A stretch of 64,000 bases of DNA. Source: Sphingorhabdus sp. SMR4y. Its GTDB lineage: Bacteria > Pseudomonadota > Alphaproteobacteria > Sphingomonadales > Sphingomonadaceae. The position numbers were made by a program, and so were the translations under genes. The DNA lies in contig NZ_CP022336.1 of assembly GCF_002218195.1 (NCBI RefSeq), positions 1,054,001-1,118,000 of the forward strand, written 5' to 3'. Of this stretch, positions 12,230 through 22,055 are shown piece after piece (positions within the stretch are counted from its first letter, which is position 1; each line of letters begins with the position of its first letter). A model generated the notes under the pieces. The model searched no databases, was not told the DNA's origin, and worked only from the letters and a program-made list of their open reading frames with translations.

Positions 12230-12552
12230 GAATGACAATGCCGCACAATAATGACGATATCTTCAGCCTGCGCAATCTGGCGATCCACCGCGATCAGGCG
12301 CGCGCCAATCTCAAAAGGGATAGCGAGGAAGCCAGGGAACGGCTGAAGCCTGCCAATCTCGTTTCCGAAGCGAAAAGCAAGGCGGCGCAGCGCGTCCGCG
12401 CCGTCGGCACCAGCGCGGTCAACGGCATCCGGGCCAATCCCGGCCTTTCCGCCACGGTCGCCGCCACCGCGACGCTGATTGCCATGCGCAAACCCATTGC
12501 CAGACTGATTGCCAACCGCAAGCCATCCGGGCCGGATCAAACCGAGGAATAG
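12226..12552 (+). CDS. Small protein resembling DUF3618
   Basis: A 108-residue protein: charged N-terminal half with HRDQARANLKRDSEEARERL and PANLVSEAKSKAAQRV, then a weakly hydrophobic C-terminal segment (SATVAATATLIAMRKPIARL). DUF3618 proteins show the same arrangement (a helical R-x-x-L-x-x-T-like segment, then 'P-x-N-L' and a membrane helix) and commonly sit beside DUF883 and holin-like genes. The start overlaps the preceding stop (ATGA at 12226-12229). Function is unknown; a role at the membrane with its neighbours is inferred from context. Confidence 0.65.
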   Translation: MRMTMPHNNDDIFSLRNLAIHRDQARANLKRDSEEARERLKPANLVSEAKSKAAQRVRAVGTSAVNGIRANPGLSATVAATATLIAMRKPIARLIANRKPSGPDQTEE

Positions 12553-12555
12553 ACT

Positions 12556-13095
12556 ATGAACAAATTGACCGACAATATCGACAAGGCCCGCGCGGCATCC
12601 CGGGAACGGCTCGAATCGGCGAGGGAAATGGCGACCGAAAGCACCGTGGCGGCGCGCGAGAAAATGTCGGAGAGCAAGGCCCGCGCGGCTGCCCTGCTCG
12701 GCGAAGGTCGCGAGAAAGCGGCGGAACGCGTGGCTGCAACCCGCGATGTCGCCAAAAAGGCCGCCGCCAAATCCGAAGAGACGATCAGCAACAGCCCGCT
12801 CGCCATCGTCGCCGGCGGCGCCGCGCTCGGCGTGCTGATCGGCGCGCTGCTGCCGAAGAGCAAGGCCGAAGGCAAATATGTCGGCGGCGCGGGACGCAAA
12901 ATCAACGAGACCGCGAAAACCGCCTACCAGGCCGCCAAGGATGCGAGCCGTGACCAGATCAGCGAGCTCGGCCTGACCAACGACAATATGCGCGAACAGT
13001 TCAAAGATATGTTTGGCAAAGCGATCGAGGCTGCTAAGACCGCGATGGCCGCAGCACAGGATGCGGTAAAAGAAGAACATCAGGGCAAGAAATGA
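12556..13095 (+). CDS. Coiled-coil membrane-anchored protein, unknown function
   Basis: A 179-residue protein made of Ala/Arg/Glu-rich heptad-like repeats (ARAASRERLESAREMATEST, VAAREKMSESKARAAALL), one membrane segment around residues 78-96 (SPLAIVAGGAALGVLIGALL), then a second amphipathic Ala-rich helix (YQAAKDASRDQ to AMAAAQDAVKEE). The repeats recall LEA/apolipoprotein-like helices found in stress proteins. Its gene starts 3 bp after the DUF3618-like gene, and the following gene overlaps it by ATGA, so all four probably share one transcript. Confidence 0.7.
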   Translation: MNKLTDNIDKARAASRERLESAREMATESTVAAREKMSESKARAAALLGEGREKAAERVAATRDVAKKAAAKSEETISNSPLAIVAGGAALGVLIGALLPKSKAEGKYVGGAGRKINETAKTAYQAAKDASRDQISELGLTNDNMREQFKDMFGKAIEAAKTAMAAAQDAVKEEHQGKK

Positions 13096-13328
13096 AAGAA
13101 CAACGCAGCAAGATGCATCTGGTCATGGGCGGACGGGTCAAGGATCCGCGCGGCCTGGACTTTGTTAATCTCGACAAGATCGATCTGGTCGGGGTCTATC
13201 CCGATTATCAGGAAGCCGAAGACGCATGGCGTTCGAAGGCCCAGATGACAGTCGATGACGCCGAAATGAAATATGTGGTCGTCCACATGCACAAGCTGCT
13301 CGAGCCGGACGTTCCGCTCGAAGACTAG
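13092..13328 (+). CDS. DUF4170 family protein
   Basis: A 78-residue soluble protein: HLVMGGRVKDPRGLDFVNLD, then LVGVYPDYQEAEDAWRSKAQ and VDDAEMKYVVVHMHKLL. This 'aspartate/GxY...A...W...TVDDA.xRY' pattern matches DUF4170, small alphaproteobacterial proteins of unknown function. ATG at 13092 overlaps the previous stop (ATGA), so it is the last gene of the stress-like cluster. Its stop shares a CTAG palindrome (13325-13328) with the stop of the convergent rhomboid gene. Confidence 0.8.
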   Translation: MKEQRSKMHLVMGGRVKDPRGLDFVNLDKIDLVGVYPDYQEAEDAWRSKAQMTVDDAEMKYVVVHMHKLLEPDVPLED

Positions 13329-13969
13329 GCGCTGCGGAACCGCCATCTCAGCAACGGTCTGGTCAGCACCAAACCCGCGACAAAGCCACCGATATGCGCG
13401 AAGATCGCAATGCCCTGAAGGCCGCCACTGGTGGCGACTCCGATCATCAGCTGAATGCCGACCCAGGCCAGCGTCAACCAGATGATCCGCACGATATGTC
13501 CCGGTATCGGGCCGACCGGTTCCACCCGGTTGCGCGCAAACAGCAGCGCATAGGACCCCAGCAGCGCTGAAATCGCCCCGCTTGCGCCCACCATCGGGAT
13601 GATCGATGCGGTGTCGACCGCATAGTGCGCGAAGGCCGCTGCATAGGCGCCAGCGACGTAGATCAGAGCCGTAAGCTGCACGCCCATCGCCTGTTCGACG
13701 AAGCGCCCGCAGAACAGCAGCAGCAGCAGCATGTTGAAGCCGAGATGCATCAGCCCGCTATGCAGAAACGCCGAAGACAAGGGTGTCAGCCAGGTCGGCA
13801 CCACCCAGCCAAAGCCGACAATTTCCATAGGCTCGCCGCTGAACCGGACCGGAAACATGCCACCCCGCAACAGGGCCTGATATTCCCAGCCGAAAAGCCA
13901 GATCAACAGGAAGATCACGACATTGGCGATGATCAGCCAGTTGGTCAGTTTTCCCGCCGGAATTTGCAT
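13325..13969 (-). CDS. Rhomboid family intramembrane serine protease
   Basis: A 214-residue protein with about six membrane helices. The catalytic pair is visible: Ser130 in VGASGAIS (GxSG motif) and His192 in AHIGGFVAGL. The HxxxN support motif is HLGFN (75-79) in helix 2. Rhomboids cleave membrane-embedded substrates; the substrate here is unknown. It follows greA on the same strand, 5 bp away, so the two are likely co-transcribed. Confidence 0.92.
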   Translation of the reverse strand: MQIPAGKLTNWLIIANVVIFLLIWLFGWEYQALLRGGMFPVRFSGEPMEIVGFGWVVPTWLTPLSSAFLHSGLMHLGFNMLLLLLFCGRFVEQAMGVQLTALIYVAGAYAAAFAHYAVDTASIIPMVGASGAISALLGSYALLFARNRVEPVGPIPGHIVRIIWLTLAWVGIQLMIGVATSGGLQGIAIFAHIGGFVAGLVLTRPLLRWRFRSA

Positions 13970-13974
13970 CAGGT

Positions 13975-14448
13975 CTAGATGAACTCGATCTTGTCGAGCA
14001 GGAAATATTTGTCGCCGGACGGCACCGTCACCTCGATTTCGTCACCGACACTGCGCCCGATCAGGGCCCGGCCGATTGGCGAATTATAGCTGATCTTGCC
14101 AGCCTTGGCATCGGCTTCCGCCTGACCGACGAGCTGATATTTCACCGGTTTGTCATCTTCGTCGAGCAGGGTCAGCGTCGCACCGAAAACGGCCTTGTCA
14201 CCGGACAGGGTCTTGGGATCAATGATCTGCGCGCGGGACAGCTTGTCCTCGAGATCGCCAATCGTCGCCTCGACCTGGCCCTGCCGTTCCTTGGCCGCGT
14301 GATATTCCGCATTTTCGGAGAGATCGCCATGCGCACGCGCGGTTTCGATCGCGTCGACAATGATCGGCCGCTCTGCCTTGAGCGCCTTGAGTTCGGCCTC
14401 CATCTTGGCGTGGCCTTCGACGAGCATTGGTACTTTTTCAACAGCCAT
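13975..14448 (-). CDS. greA: Transcription elongation factor GreA
   Basis: A 157-residue GreA. The N-terminal coiled coil carries the acidic tip [16 protein letters not shown] (around residue 42) that enters the RNA polymerase secondary channel and stimulates cleavage of backtracked RNA. The C-terminal globular domain has [19 protein letters not shown]. Length is normal. It lies 114 bp downstream of carB on the same strand, with a possible terminator between. Confidence 0.97.
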   Translation of the reverse strand: MAVEKVPMLVEGHAKMEAELKALKAERPIIVDAIETARAHGDLSENAEYHAAKERQGQVEATIGDLEDKLSRAQIIDPKTLSGDKAVFGATLTLLDEDDKPVKYQLVGQAEADAKAGKISYNSPIGRALIGRSVGDEIEVTVPSGDKYFLLDKIEFI

Positions 14449-14499
14449 TAGATTGGCCTTTCCTTACTGAAACGCCGCCGTTTCCTGCGGTGCAGCGTC

Positions 14500-14537
14500 A
14501 AAAACAGTTTTCCGGCGCCCCTCTCCGGAGAAGCGCC
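14500..14537 (-). terminator. Possible carB terminator
   Basis: On the minus strand, just after the carB stop, a GGCGC...GCGCC stem (plus-strand positions 14514-14518 and 14533-14537) encloses an inner CTC/GAG pairing. The T-run TTTTTG follows about 8 bases later (AAAAA at 14500-14504 on the plus strand). The distance between stem and T-run is longer than ideal, so this is tentative. Confidence 0.35.
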
Positions 14538-14562
14538 CGCAGTTTGACGAAATGTCGGAAAA

Positions 14563-17500
14563 TTAAGTCTGCGAAGCCTTATAATAGGACTGAAGCGCGC
14601 GAACTTCAAGAGTCTCGTCGCGCAGCGCCTCAATCGCCTGCATCACCGCATTGCTGGCGGTCGCGGTCGTATAGATCGGAATCTTGCCAACCAGCGCCGC
14701 CGCCCGGATCGATTTGGAATCCTTTGTCGACTGCCAACCCTCGGTGGTGTTGAAGATCAGGTTGATATCGCCGTCCTTGATCCGGTCGACAATATGCGGC
14801 CGACCTTCGGCCACCTTGTTGACCTTCTCGACCGTGATGCCCCGTTCCGCCAGATAGGCAGCTGTCCCGGATGTTGCAATCAGCTTGAACCCCAGCTTTT
14901 CGGCCAGCCGCGCGGCCGGTTCGATCACCTTCTTGTCGGTTTCCTTGACCGAGATGAAGATCGTGCCGCTATCGGGCAGCCGCGTATTGGCGCCGAGCTG
15001 TGACTTGGCGAAGGCAATCGGGAAGCTCTGGTCAATGCCCATCACCTCGCCGGTCGATTTCATTTCCGGGGACAGCACCGGATCGATGCCGGGGAAGCGG
15101 TTGAACGGGAAGACCGCTTCCTTGACCGCGATATAGTCGATATGCCGGTTGATTGCCGGCAGGTCTTTCAGCTTCTCTCCGGCCATCACGCGCGAAGCGA
15201 TCTTGGCAATCGGCACACCAATCGCCTTGGCAACAAAGGGCACTGTCCGGCTGGCCCGGGGATTGACCTCGATCAGATAGACTTCGCCATCCTTGACCGC
15301 GAACTGGATATTCATCAGGCCGCGGACCTTCAGACCGAAAGCCAGCGCCTCGGTCTGCCGCTCCATTTCGGCGATAATATCATCGGGCAGGCTGTAAGGC
15401 GGGATCGTGCAGGCGCTGTCGCCCGAATGCACGCCGGCTTCCTCGATATGCTGCAGCACACCGCAGACCACCACCTGGTCGCCATCGCAGATCGCGTCGA
15501 CATCGACTTCGACCGCGTCGCGCAGATACTGGTCGACCAGCACCGGCTGATCACCGGACACCTGCACCGCCGTGTTGATATAATCTTCCAGCTGCGCCGG
15601 ACCATCGACAATTTCCATCGCCCGGCCACCGAGCACGAAGCTCGGCCGGATCAGCACCGGATAGCCGATACGCTCGGCAATCTTGACCGCTTCGTCGCGG
15701 GTCCGGGCCATGCCGTTTTCCGGCTGTTTCAGCTTCAGCTTGTTGACCAGCCGGGCAAAGCGTTCGCGATCCTCGGCAAGATCGATCGCATCGGGCGAAG
15801 TGCCGAGGATCGGTATCCCCGCATCTTCCAGCGCCTGCGCCAGTTTCAGCGGCGTCTGTCCGCCAAATTGCACAACCACGCCGACCAGTTCGCCGGTCTG
15901 CTGCTCGACATGCAGGATTTCCAGCACGTCTTCGGCGGTCAGCGGCTCGAAATAGAGCCGGTCGGACGTGTCATAATCGGTCGAAACGGTTTCCGGGTTG
16001 CAGTTGACCATGATCGTTTCAAAACCGGCGTCGGAAAGCGCGAAACAGGCGTGGCAACAGCAATAGTCGAACTCGATCCCCTGCCCGATCCGGTTCGGTC
16101 CGCCGCCAAGAATGACGACCTTCTTCCGGTCCGACGGTTGCGCCTCGCATTCCGGCTCGCCGAAGATTGGCGCTTCGTAGGAAGAATACATATAAGGCGT
16201 CTTGGCCTCGAATTCCGCGGCACAGGTGTCGATCCGCTTGAACACCGGACGAACGCCCAGCTTGTGGCGCAGGGCCCGGACCTCCGCTTCCGTGGTCGCG
16301 CCCGCCATGGCGGCCATCGCATCATGGACCAGCCCGTGCCCTTCGGCGACCGCGCGTCCGGCGCCACCGGCGACATGAACAGATTCAATCGCCAGTTTCG
16401 CCAGCCGCTGGTCGGAAAAGCCCATGGATTTGAGCTTCCGCATGGCCTGCGCGTCATTGGGCAGACCATTGTCCATGATCGCCTGCTCGGCATCGATGAT
16501 TTCGCGGATTCGCGACAGGAACCAGGGATCGAAGCCGGCGATATCGTGGATCTCCTGATTGGAGAAACCTTCGCGCATCGCCTGCGCGGCAACCAGTATC
16601 CGGTCCGGTGTCGCCCGCGCCAGAGCTGCGGCGATATCGTCCCGCGACGCCCCGATCAGCTCCTGCACCCGGTTGAAACCGTCGAGACCGGTTTCCAGTC
16701 CGCGCAGTGCTTTCTGCATCGATTCGTGGATATTGCGGCCAATCGCCATGACTTCGCCGACCGACTTCATCGCGGTGGACAGAAGCGGCTCGGCGCCCTT
16801 GAATTTTTCAAAAGCGAAACGCGGTATCTTGGTGACGACATAGTCGATCGTCGGTTCGAACGACGCCGGGGTTGCGCCGGTAATATCATTGTCGATCTCG
16901 TCGAGCGTATAGCCAACCGCCAGTTTCGCCGCGACGCTGGCAATCGGGAAGCCGGTCGCCTTGGAGGCCAAAGCCGAAGAGCGCGACACGCGCGGGTTCA
17001 TCTCGATAACGACCAGCCGGCCGTCCTTCGGATTGACCGCGAACTGGACATTGGAACCGCCCGTTTCCACGCCGATTTCGCGCAGCACCGCGATGCTGGC
17101 GTTGCGCATGATCTGATATTCCTTGTCGGTCAGGGTCAGCGCCGGGGCAACGGTGATACTGTCACCGGTGTGCACGCCCATCGGATCGACATTCTCGATC
17201 GAGCAGATGATGATGCAATTGTCCGCCTTGTCACGGACGACCTCCATCTCATATTCTTTCCAGCCGATCAGGCTTTCGTCGATCAGCACTTCATTGGTCG
17301 GCGATGCTTCCAGCGAGGTCCGCACATAATGCACGAATTCCTCGCGGTTATAGGCAACGCCGCCACCGGTGCCGCCCATCGTGAAGCTCGGCCGCATGAT
17401 CGCCGGCAGGCCGATATCTTCAAGGATTTCCATCGCCTGTTCTTCGCTGTGCGCAACCGCGCTGCGCGGGCTTTCCAGACCGATCCGGTCCATCGCGTCC

Positions 17501-17898
17501 TTGAACTTCTCGCGATCCTCGGCCTTGTCGATCGCCTCGGCGTCGGCGCCGATCATCTCGACGCCATATTTTTCCAGCACGCCCATCTTGTTGAGCGACA
17601 AAGCCGTGTTCAGCGCCGTCTGCCCGCCCATCGTTGGCAGGATCGCGTCCGGCCGTTCCTTCTCGATGATCTTCTCGACAATTTCCGGGGTGATCGGCTC
17701 GATATAGGTCGCATCCGCCATTTCCGGATCGGTCATGATCGTCGCCGGATTGGAATTGACCAGGATGATCCGGTACCCCTCTTCCTTCAGCGCCTTGCAC
17801 GCCTGGGTGCCCGAGTAATCAAACTCGCAGGCCTGTCCGATAATGATCGGGCCGGCGCCAATGATGAGGATGGATTTTATGTCAGTTCTTTTGGGCAT
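14563..17898 (-). CDS. carB: Carbamoyl-phosphate synthase large subunit
   Basis: A 1111-residue enzyme that makes carbamoyl phosphate from bicarbonate, ATP and ammonia delivered by CarA, for pyrimidines and arginine. It has two ATP-grasp halves: the first begins [20 protein letters not shown], the second [20 protein letters not shown]. The oligomerisation region lies between them, and the C-terminal methylglyoxal-synthase-like allosteric domain contains [20 protein letters not shown]. Its ATG overlaps the stop of the upstream rraB-like gene by one base (TAATG). Confidence 0.98.
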   Translation of the reverse strand: MPKRTDIKSILIIGAGPIIIGQACEFDYSGTQACKALKEEGYRIILVNSNPATIMTDPEMADATYIEPITPEIVEKIIEKERPDAILPTMGGQTALNTALSLNKMGVLEKYGVEMIGADAEAIDKAEDREKFKDAMDRIGLESPRSAVAHSEEQAMEILEDIGLPAIMRPSFTMGGTGGGVAYNREEFVHYVRTSLEASPTNEVLIDESLIGWKEYEMEVVRDKADNCIIICSIENVDPMGVHTGDSITVAPALTLTDKEYQIMRNASIAVLREIGVETGGSNVQFAVNPKDGRLVVIEMNPRVSRSSALASKATGFPIASVAAKLAVGYTLDEIDNDITGATPASFEPTIDYVVTKIPRFAFEKFKGAEPLLSTAMKSVGEVMAIGRNIHESMQKALRGLETGLDGFNRVQELIGASRDDIAAALARATPDRILVAAQAMREGFSNQEIHDIAGFDPWFLSRIREIIDAEQAIMDNGLPNDAQAMRKLKSMGFSDQRLAKLAIESVHVAGGAGRAVAEGHGLVHDAMAAMAGATTEAEVRALRHKLGVRPVFKRIDTCAAEFEAKTPYMYSSYEAPIFGEPECEAQPSDRKKVVILGGGPNRIGQGIEFDYCCCHACFALSDAGFETIMVNCNPETVSTDYDTSDRLYFEPLTAEDVLEILHVEQQTGELVGVVVQFGGQTPLKLAQALEDAGIPILGTSPDAIDLAEDRERFARLVNKLKLKQPENGMARTRDEAVKIAERIGYPVLIRPSFVLGGRAMEIVDGPAQLEDYINTAVQVSGDQPVLVDQYLRDAVEVDVDAICDGDQVVVCGVLQHIEEAGVHSGDSACTIPPYSLPDDIIAEMERQTEALAFGLKVRGLMNIQFAVKDGEVYLIEVNPRASRTVPFVAKAIGVPIAKIASRVMAGEKLKDLPAINRHIDYIAVKEAVFPFNRFPGIDPVLSPEMKSTGEVMGIDQSFPIAFAKSQLGANTRLPDSGTIFISVKETDKKVIEPAARLAEKLGFKLIATSGTAAYLAERGITVEKVNKVAEGRPHIVDRIKDGDINLIFNTTEGWQSTKDSKSIRAAALVGKIPIYTTATASNAVMQAIEALRDETLEVRALQSYYKASQT

Positions 17899-18275
17899 TA
17901 TGCAGGGTTCTCATCAGAAATTTCGCCATTTTCGTTGCAGGCAAAGCAGCCCCAACCATCATGGTCGATGTCATATTCGCTTTCGATCTCGAGGCATTTG
18001 CGGGTCAGCTCGCGGATCGTCTCGCGCCTGGTGTCGAGATCGGTCTGCAGCTCGATCACCCACTCGTCATCCTCGTTGGAAACCAGCGCCGAGCGAAAGC
18101 CCCATTTCGCCGCGTCATTCTTCAGCTTGTTGAGATCGGCAACCGCCCCGACAAATTGCACGTTAATTTCGCGCACAATATGCGACAAATCGCCGCCCGC
18201 TGCCATATTTTGCAGGATTTCGTCATCAATGGCCCATTCTTCGGCAAGATGCGCAGGATCAATTGGTCCGCTCAT
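17898..18275 (-). CDS. RraB-like (ribonuclease E inhibitor B family) protein inside the car operon
   Basis: A 125-residue acidic protein: [20 protein letters not shown], then [20 protein letters not shown] and [20 protein letters not shown], ending [20 protein letters not shown]. The order 'W/G...V...D..W.v...D....R..i..l...le..A...gG.YDGWG' resembles the RraB domain, whose E. coli member binds RNase E. The start at 18275 overlaps the carA stop by one base (TGATG), and its own stop overlaps the carB start by one base, so it is translated within carA-carB. The family call is moderately sure; a role in RNA decay or in tuning carbamoyl-phosphate synthesis is only inference. Confidence 0.75.
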   Translation of the reverse strand: MSGPIDPAHLAEEWAIDDEILQNMAAGGDLSHIVREINVQFVGAVADLNKLKNDAAKWGFRSALVSNEDDEWVIELQTDLDTRRETIRELTRKCLEIESEYDIDHDGWGCFACNENGEISDENPA

Positions 18276-19468
18276 CAGCCAAGCCCCCCGACAAATTTCT
18301 CGAACAGATAGAAACTGTCCTGCGGTCCCGGACTCGCCTCGGGGTGATACTGGACACCAAAGGCCTTTTTGCCGATAATTTCGATGCCGCAATTGCTGCC
18401 GTCGAACAGGCTCTTGTGGGTTTCGTGAATATTGTCGGGCAGACTGTCGCCGTCCACCGCAAAACCGTGGTTCATGCTGGTGATCTCGACCAGCCCCTCG
18501 GTTGCGTCCCAGCCGCCGCCGATCCGCTGCACCGGATGATTGGCGCCGCGATGGCCCTGGTGCATCTTGACCGTCTTGGCGCCCGCCGCCAGCGCCAGCA
18601 TCTGGTGGCCAAGGCAGATACCGAACAGCGGAATATCCGCTTCCAGCAGCTGTTGGATCACCGGAACCGCATAGACGCCGGTCGCCGCCGGATCGCCCGG
18701 GCCATTGGACAGAAACACGCCCGCCGGCTTCAAGGCCATGATGTCTTCGTAGGAAGTTTCAGCAGGAACAACAGTAACTTTCGCGCCAGCCTTCACAAGG
18801 TTTCTGAAGATATTACGCTTCGCACCATAATCGATCGCCACGACATGCGGACGGGCAAAAGATGCTTCCAAATCTTCCAATGGTGCATAGCCGTGACCCA
18901 GTCGCCAGGCGCCGCCCTTGTCCCAAAGATGGGTCTGGTGGCCGGTTACTTGCTTCGCCAGATCCATGCCTTCCAGACCTGCCCAGGCCCGCGCCTTGGC
19001 CAGCAGTTCGTCGATATCGAACTGGCCCTCGGGATCATAAGCGATCACCGCATTGGGCGCGCCCGCTTCCCGGATCCGCCGGGTCAAGGCCCTGGTATCG
19101 ACACCGGAAATACCGATCCGGCCATTCTCCGCCATCCACTGGTTAAACGGCTGCTGGTCGCGAAAATTGGACGGTGCGGTCACATCCTCGCGGACAATAC
19201 AGCCCAGCGCATGCGGGCTGTCCGCCTCGACATCCTCCGCGTTGGTCCCGACATTGCCGATATGGGGAAAGGTGAAGGTGACGATCTGTCCGGCATAGCT
19301 CGGGTCGGTCATCACTTCCTGATAGCCGGTCATCGCGGTGTTGAAGCAGACTTCGCCGACCGCAGAGCCGGTCGCACCAAAGCCCCTGCCCCAGATGATC
19401 GTGCCATCGGCCAACACCAATATCCCGGTTGCACCCTCGGGAGCGGCGGGATTATGGGCATGGGTCAT
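18275..19468 (-). CDS. carA: Carbamoyl-phosphate synthase small subunit
   Basis: A 397-residue glutamine amidotransferase subunit that releases ammonia for CarB. The N-terminal domain has TGILVLADGTIIWGRGFGA and FNTAMTGYQEVMTDPSYAGQ. The C-terminal class I amidotransferase domain has the nucleophile-elbow Cys in PLFGICLGHQML and the His/Glu pair in GVQYHPEASPGP. ATG at 19468 follows AAAGGAACAG at good spacing and is preferred to ATG at 19492. Confidence 0.97.
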   Translation of the reverse strand: MTHAHNPAAPEGATGILVLADGTIIWGRGFGATGSAVGEVCFNTAMTGYQEVMTDPSYAGQIVTFTFPHIGNVGTNAEDVEADSPHALGCIVREDVTAPSNFRDQQPFNQWMAENGRIGISGVDTRALTRRIREAGAPNAVIAYDPEGQFDIDELLAKARAWAGLEGMDLAKQVTGHQTHLWDKGGAWRLGHGYAPLEDLEASFARPHVVAIDYGAKRNIFRNLVKAGAKVTVVPAETSYEDIMALKPAGVFLSNGPGDPAATGVYAVPVIQQLLEADIPLFGICLGHQMLALAAGAKTVKMHQGHRGANHPVQRIGGGWDATEGLVEITSMNHGFAVDGDSLPDNIHETHKSLFDGSNCGIEIIGKKAFGVQYHPEASPGPQDSFYLFEKFVGGLG

Positions 19469-19601
19469 GGGCTGTTCCTTTGGGTCGGTCATAGGCGCAA
19501 AATTTCACGGGACCTAGAACCAGATTTCTGGCGTCACAATCTATGAAAAACATTATCTTCCCGCTATGGTGGTAGCTTATTCCAAAAATATGAGGAAAGC
19601 C

Positions 19602-20054
19602 ATGATTCGCGAGACCGTGAAAGCCGCGCAAATTGCCGCCATGAAGGCCGGCGACAAGGATCGCACCGCCGCGACCCGCAGCATAATGGCGAAGATCAAG
19701 GACAAGGACATCGAATTGCGCACCAAGGGTGATGCGCCGGATGACGATACCATGGTCACCGATGTCCTGCAGAAAATGGCCAAGCAACGCCGCGAATCGA
19801 TTGCGATGTTCGAAAGCGGTGGCCGCACCGAGCTGGCCGAGGCGGAGAAACAGGAACTGGCGGTGATCGAGGAATTCCTCCCCGCCCAGCTGAGCGAGGA
19901 AGAAACCGCCGCCCTGATCGCCGGCATCAAGACCGAACTCGGCGCCGACAGCATGAAGGACATGGGCCGCGTGATGGGCGAACTAAAAAAGCGCCACGGC
20001 ACCGAAATCGACATGAGCAAGGCCAGCGCGCTGGTTAAGGCGGCGCTTTCGTGA
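19602..20054 (+). CDS. GatB/YqeY domain protein
   Basis: A 150-residue YqeY protein: MIRETVKAAQIAAMKAGDKD, then RRESIAMFESGGRTELAEAE, KQELAVIEEFLPAQLSEEE and DMGRVMGELKKRHGTEIDMS. It shares the tRNA-binding C-terminal fold of the GatB amidotransferase subunit; its own role is not settled. ATG at 19602 follows GAGGAAAG; earlier in-frame starts add unconserved residues. It precedes dnaG and rpoD as in many alphaproteobacteria and is divergent from carA. Confidence 0.9.
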   Translation: MIRETVKAAQIAAMKAGDKDRTAATRSIMAKIKDKDIELRTKGDAPDDDTMVTDVLQKMAKQRRESIAMFESGGRTELAEAEKQELAVIEEFLPAQLSEEETAALIAGIKTELGADSMKDMGRVMGELKKRHGTEIDMSKASALVKAALS

Positions 20055-20220
20055 AAATTCGCCCTGCCGGTTGCGGGAGGGAAATACTTGTCCTTTTCCC
20101 CAATGGCTTGAGTCACTGCCATCGTAGACAATCTTGCTAATTCAATTACGAATATGATACTGCACGGTCAAAGCAACATCGCGATATCGGGGTGAGTCTG
20201 TTTACTAAGGGCGTTAAATA

Positions 20221-22050
20221 ATGGCACTGTCTCCACAATGGTTGGATGAGCTACGCGCCCGAATAACGCTCTCGTCTCTCATAGGTCGCACCGTGAAAAT
20301 CCAGAAGGCTGGCCGCGAGTACAAGGCCTGCTGCCCGTTCCACAATGAGAAAACCCCCAGCTTCACAATCAACGACGAAAAGGGCTTCTACCATTGTTTC
20401 GGCTGCGGCGCCCATGGCGATGCGATCAGCTGGATGACCGAACAACGCGGCCTTGGCTTCATGGATGCGGTTAAGGATCTCGCCGCCGAAGCGCAGATGG
20501 AAGTCCCTGCCCCAGACCCCCGCGCCGCCCAGCGCCAGGAAGTGCGGGCGACGCTGCATAACGTCATGGCGGCAGCGCAGGACTGGTTTGTCGAGCGGTT
20601 CAACAGCGCCGAAGGCGCGGCGGCGCGGGACTATCTGAAGAACCGCGGCATTTCGGAGAAGACGATCCGCGAATTCGGCTTCGGCTTCGCCCCCAATTCG
20701 CGCGGACAGTTGAAGGACGCTTTGTCGCAACATGGCGTCGACCAATTGATTGAGGCCGGCCTGCTGATCAAGGTTGATGACAGGGAACCTTATGACCGGT
20801 TCCGTGGCCGGCTGATGATTCCGATCCGCGATCCGCGCGGCCGGGTGATCGCCTTTGGCGGGCGGATATTGGGTGACGGCGAACCGAAATATCTCAACAG
20901 CCCCGATACCCCGCTGTTTGACAAGGGGCGGACACTCTACAATCTCGACAAGGCCTCCCCAGCGTCCCGCCAGACCGGTCGGATTCTGGTCGTGGAGGGC
21001 TATATGGATGCCATCGCCCTCGCGCAGGCGGGATTCGCAGAAGTTGTTGCCCCATTGGGCACAGCATTGACCGAACATCAGATCGAACGCATCTGGAAAA
21101 TGGTGGAAAAGCCGATTATTTGTTTCGATGGAGATGCAGCGGGTCAAAAAGCATCTATACGCGCGGCACTTCGTGCGCTTCCATTACTCCGACCAGCGCA
21201 TAGCTTACAGTTTGCCACTTTACCTTTTGGCCAAGATCCAGACGATTTCGTGAAAAACAAAGGTAAAGCAGCATTTGAGGAAATACTCTCAAAATGCGAA
21301 ACCCTTGATTCACGAATTTGGAGAAACGAGCTAGCAAGAATCGGGCCCGAGCCGGGACCTGATGCCCGCGCCGAACTCCTTAGTCGCCTTCAAAACACTG
21401 CGAAATCTATTGCAGATGTGCAAATCGGAAAGGAGTACGACAGAACTTTTCGCGACGCTTTTTATGAAAGATTTGGCCTTAAGCGACAATATTTTGAAAA
21501 ACTTAAAGCTGCCGTAAATGACGTATATGACCACCCGCTCGAAGGCCGTCACAAGGCCTTACATCGTGCCGTGATGCTCGGACTGATGCGTTATCCAACT
21601 GTCTTAAAAACCAAGTTCGAGGAAATTGGAAAACTTCCGCTGGAGGACGAATTTCAGAAAACTTGGTCGAGTAGCTTATTGGACATCGCCTTGCACAACT
21701 CTGATCTGACTGAAGATATGGTTGAACAACTGCTATTAGATGCCGACGTATCTCCGATAGCAAAGCGCGATTTTCAAAAAGATCTTGGATACTCGTTCTA
21801 CAAACATCATGACGATCCAACTAAACCAATTCGAGATTTGGAGCTTGTCATCGATGCAATCAACTATGACTATGAAGCGAAAAGCGAACTTGCGCTTTCT
21901 ATATCAAAATTAGAGGCCAGCATGAATCAGGATATCGAAGAAGTCCATCTTTCGAAGGTAAATGATAACCATGTTTCCAAGCTGAGGGAAAATGACGAAG
22001 CGAGCCGACGTTTGCGGGAAATATTAGACTTGGCTGCTACAGGCACTTAG
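20221..22050 (+). CDS. dnaG: DNA primase DnaG, mosaic with a foreign-looking 3' half
   Basis: A 609-residue primase that lays down RNA primers at replication forks. The CHC2 zinc finger is intact (ACCPFHNEKTPSF...YHCFGCGAHG; Cys38, His41, Cys59, Cys62). The TOPRIM domain has ILVVEGYMDAIALAQAGF and the metal-binding ICFDGDAAG (Asp303, Asp305). Close to that motif the base use changes: 38 of 60 bases are G/C at 20461-20520, but only 25 of 60 at 21421-21480 and 23 of 60 at 21901-21960 (hand counts). The C-terminal part (about residues 440-609) still has the layout of the DnaB-binding domain, so the protein is probably functional. A fragment of a second, GC-richer dnaG 3' end follows at 22056. 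Confidence 0.95.
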   Translation: MALSPQWLDELRARITLSSLIGRTVKIQKAGREYKACCPFHNEKTPSFTINDEKGFYHCFGCGAHGDAISWMTEQRGLGFMDAVKDLAAEAQMEVPAPDPRAAQRQEVRATLHNVMAAAQDWFVERFNSAEGAAARDYLKNRGISEKTIREFGFGFAPNSRGQLKDALSQHGVDQLIEAGLLIKVDDREPYDRFRGRLMIPIRDPRGRVIAFGGRILGDGEPKYLNSPDTPLFDKGRTLYNLDKASPASRQTGRILVVEGYMDAIALAQAGFAEVVAPLGTALTEHQIERIWKMVEKPIICFDGDAAGQKASIRAALRALPLLRPAHSLQFATLPFGQDPDDFVKNKGKAAFEEILSKCETLDSRIWRNELARIGPEPGPDARAELLSRLQNTAKSIADVQIGKEYDRTFRDAFYERFGLKRQYFEKLKAAVNDVYDHPLEGRHKALHRAVMLGLMRYPTVLKTKFEEIGKLPLEDEFQKTWSSSLLDIALHNSDLTEDMVEQLLLDADVSPIAKRDFQKDLGYSFYKHHDDPTKPIRDLELVIDAINYDYEAKSELALSISKLEASMNQDIEEVHLSKVNDNHVSKLRENDEASRRLREILDLAATGT

Positions 22051-22055
22051 CTTGA

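Noticed and set aside
13325-13328. Reading through the shared CTAG to fuse convergent genes
   Set aside because: The genes are on opposite strands, so no fusion is possible; the palindrome only supplies both stops.
15142-18378. A 1078-codon open frame on the plus strand opposite carB and the rraB-like gene
   Set aside because: It mirrors the real genes codon for codon, is very rich in Arg/His/Asp-type antisense residues and has no domain. Long antisense frames are expected in GC-rich genes with strong codon bias.
21100-22055. Frameshift or sequencing error as cause of the duplicated dnaG 3' end
   Set aside because: The upstream gene keeps its frame through a full-length C-terminal domain, and the downstream fragment is a different sequence of the same domain, so an error cannot produce it.
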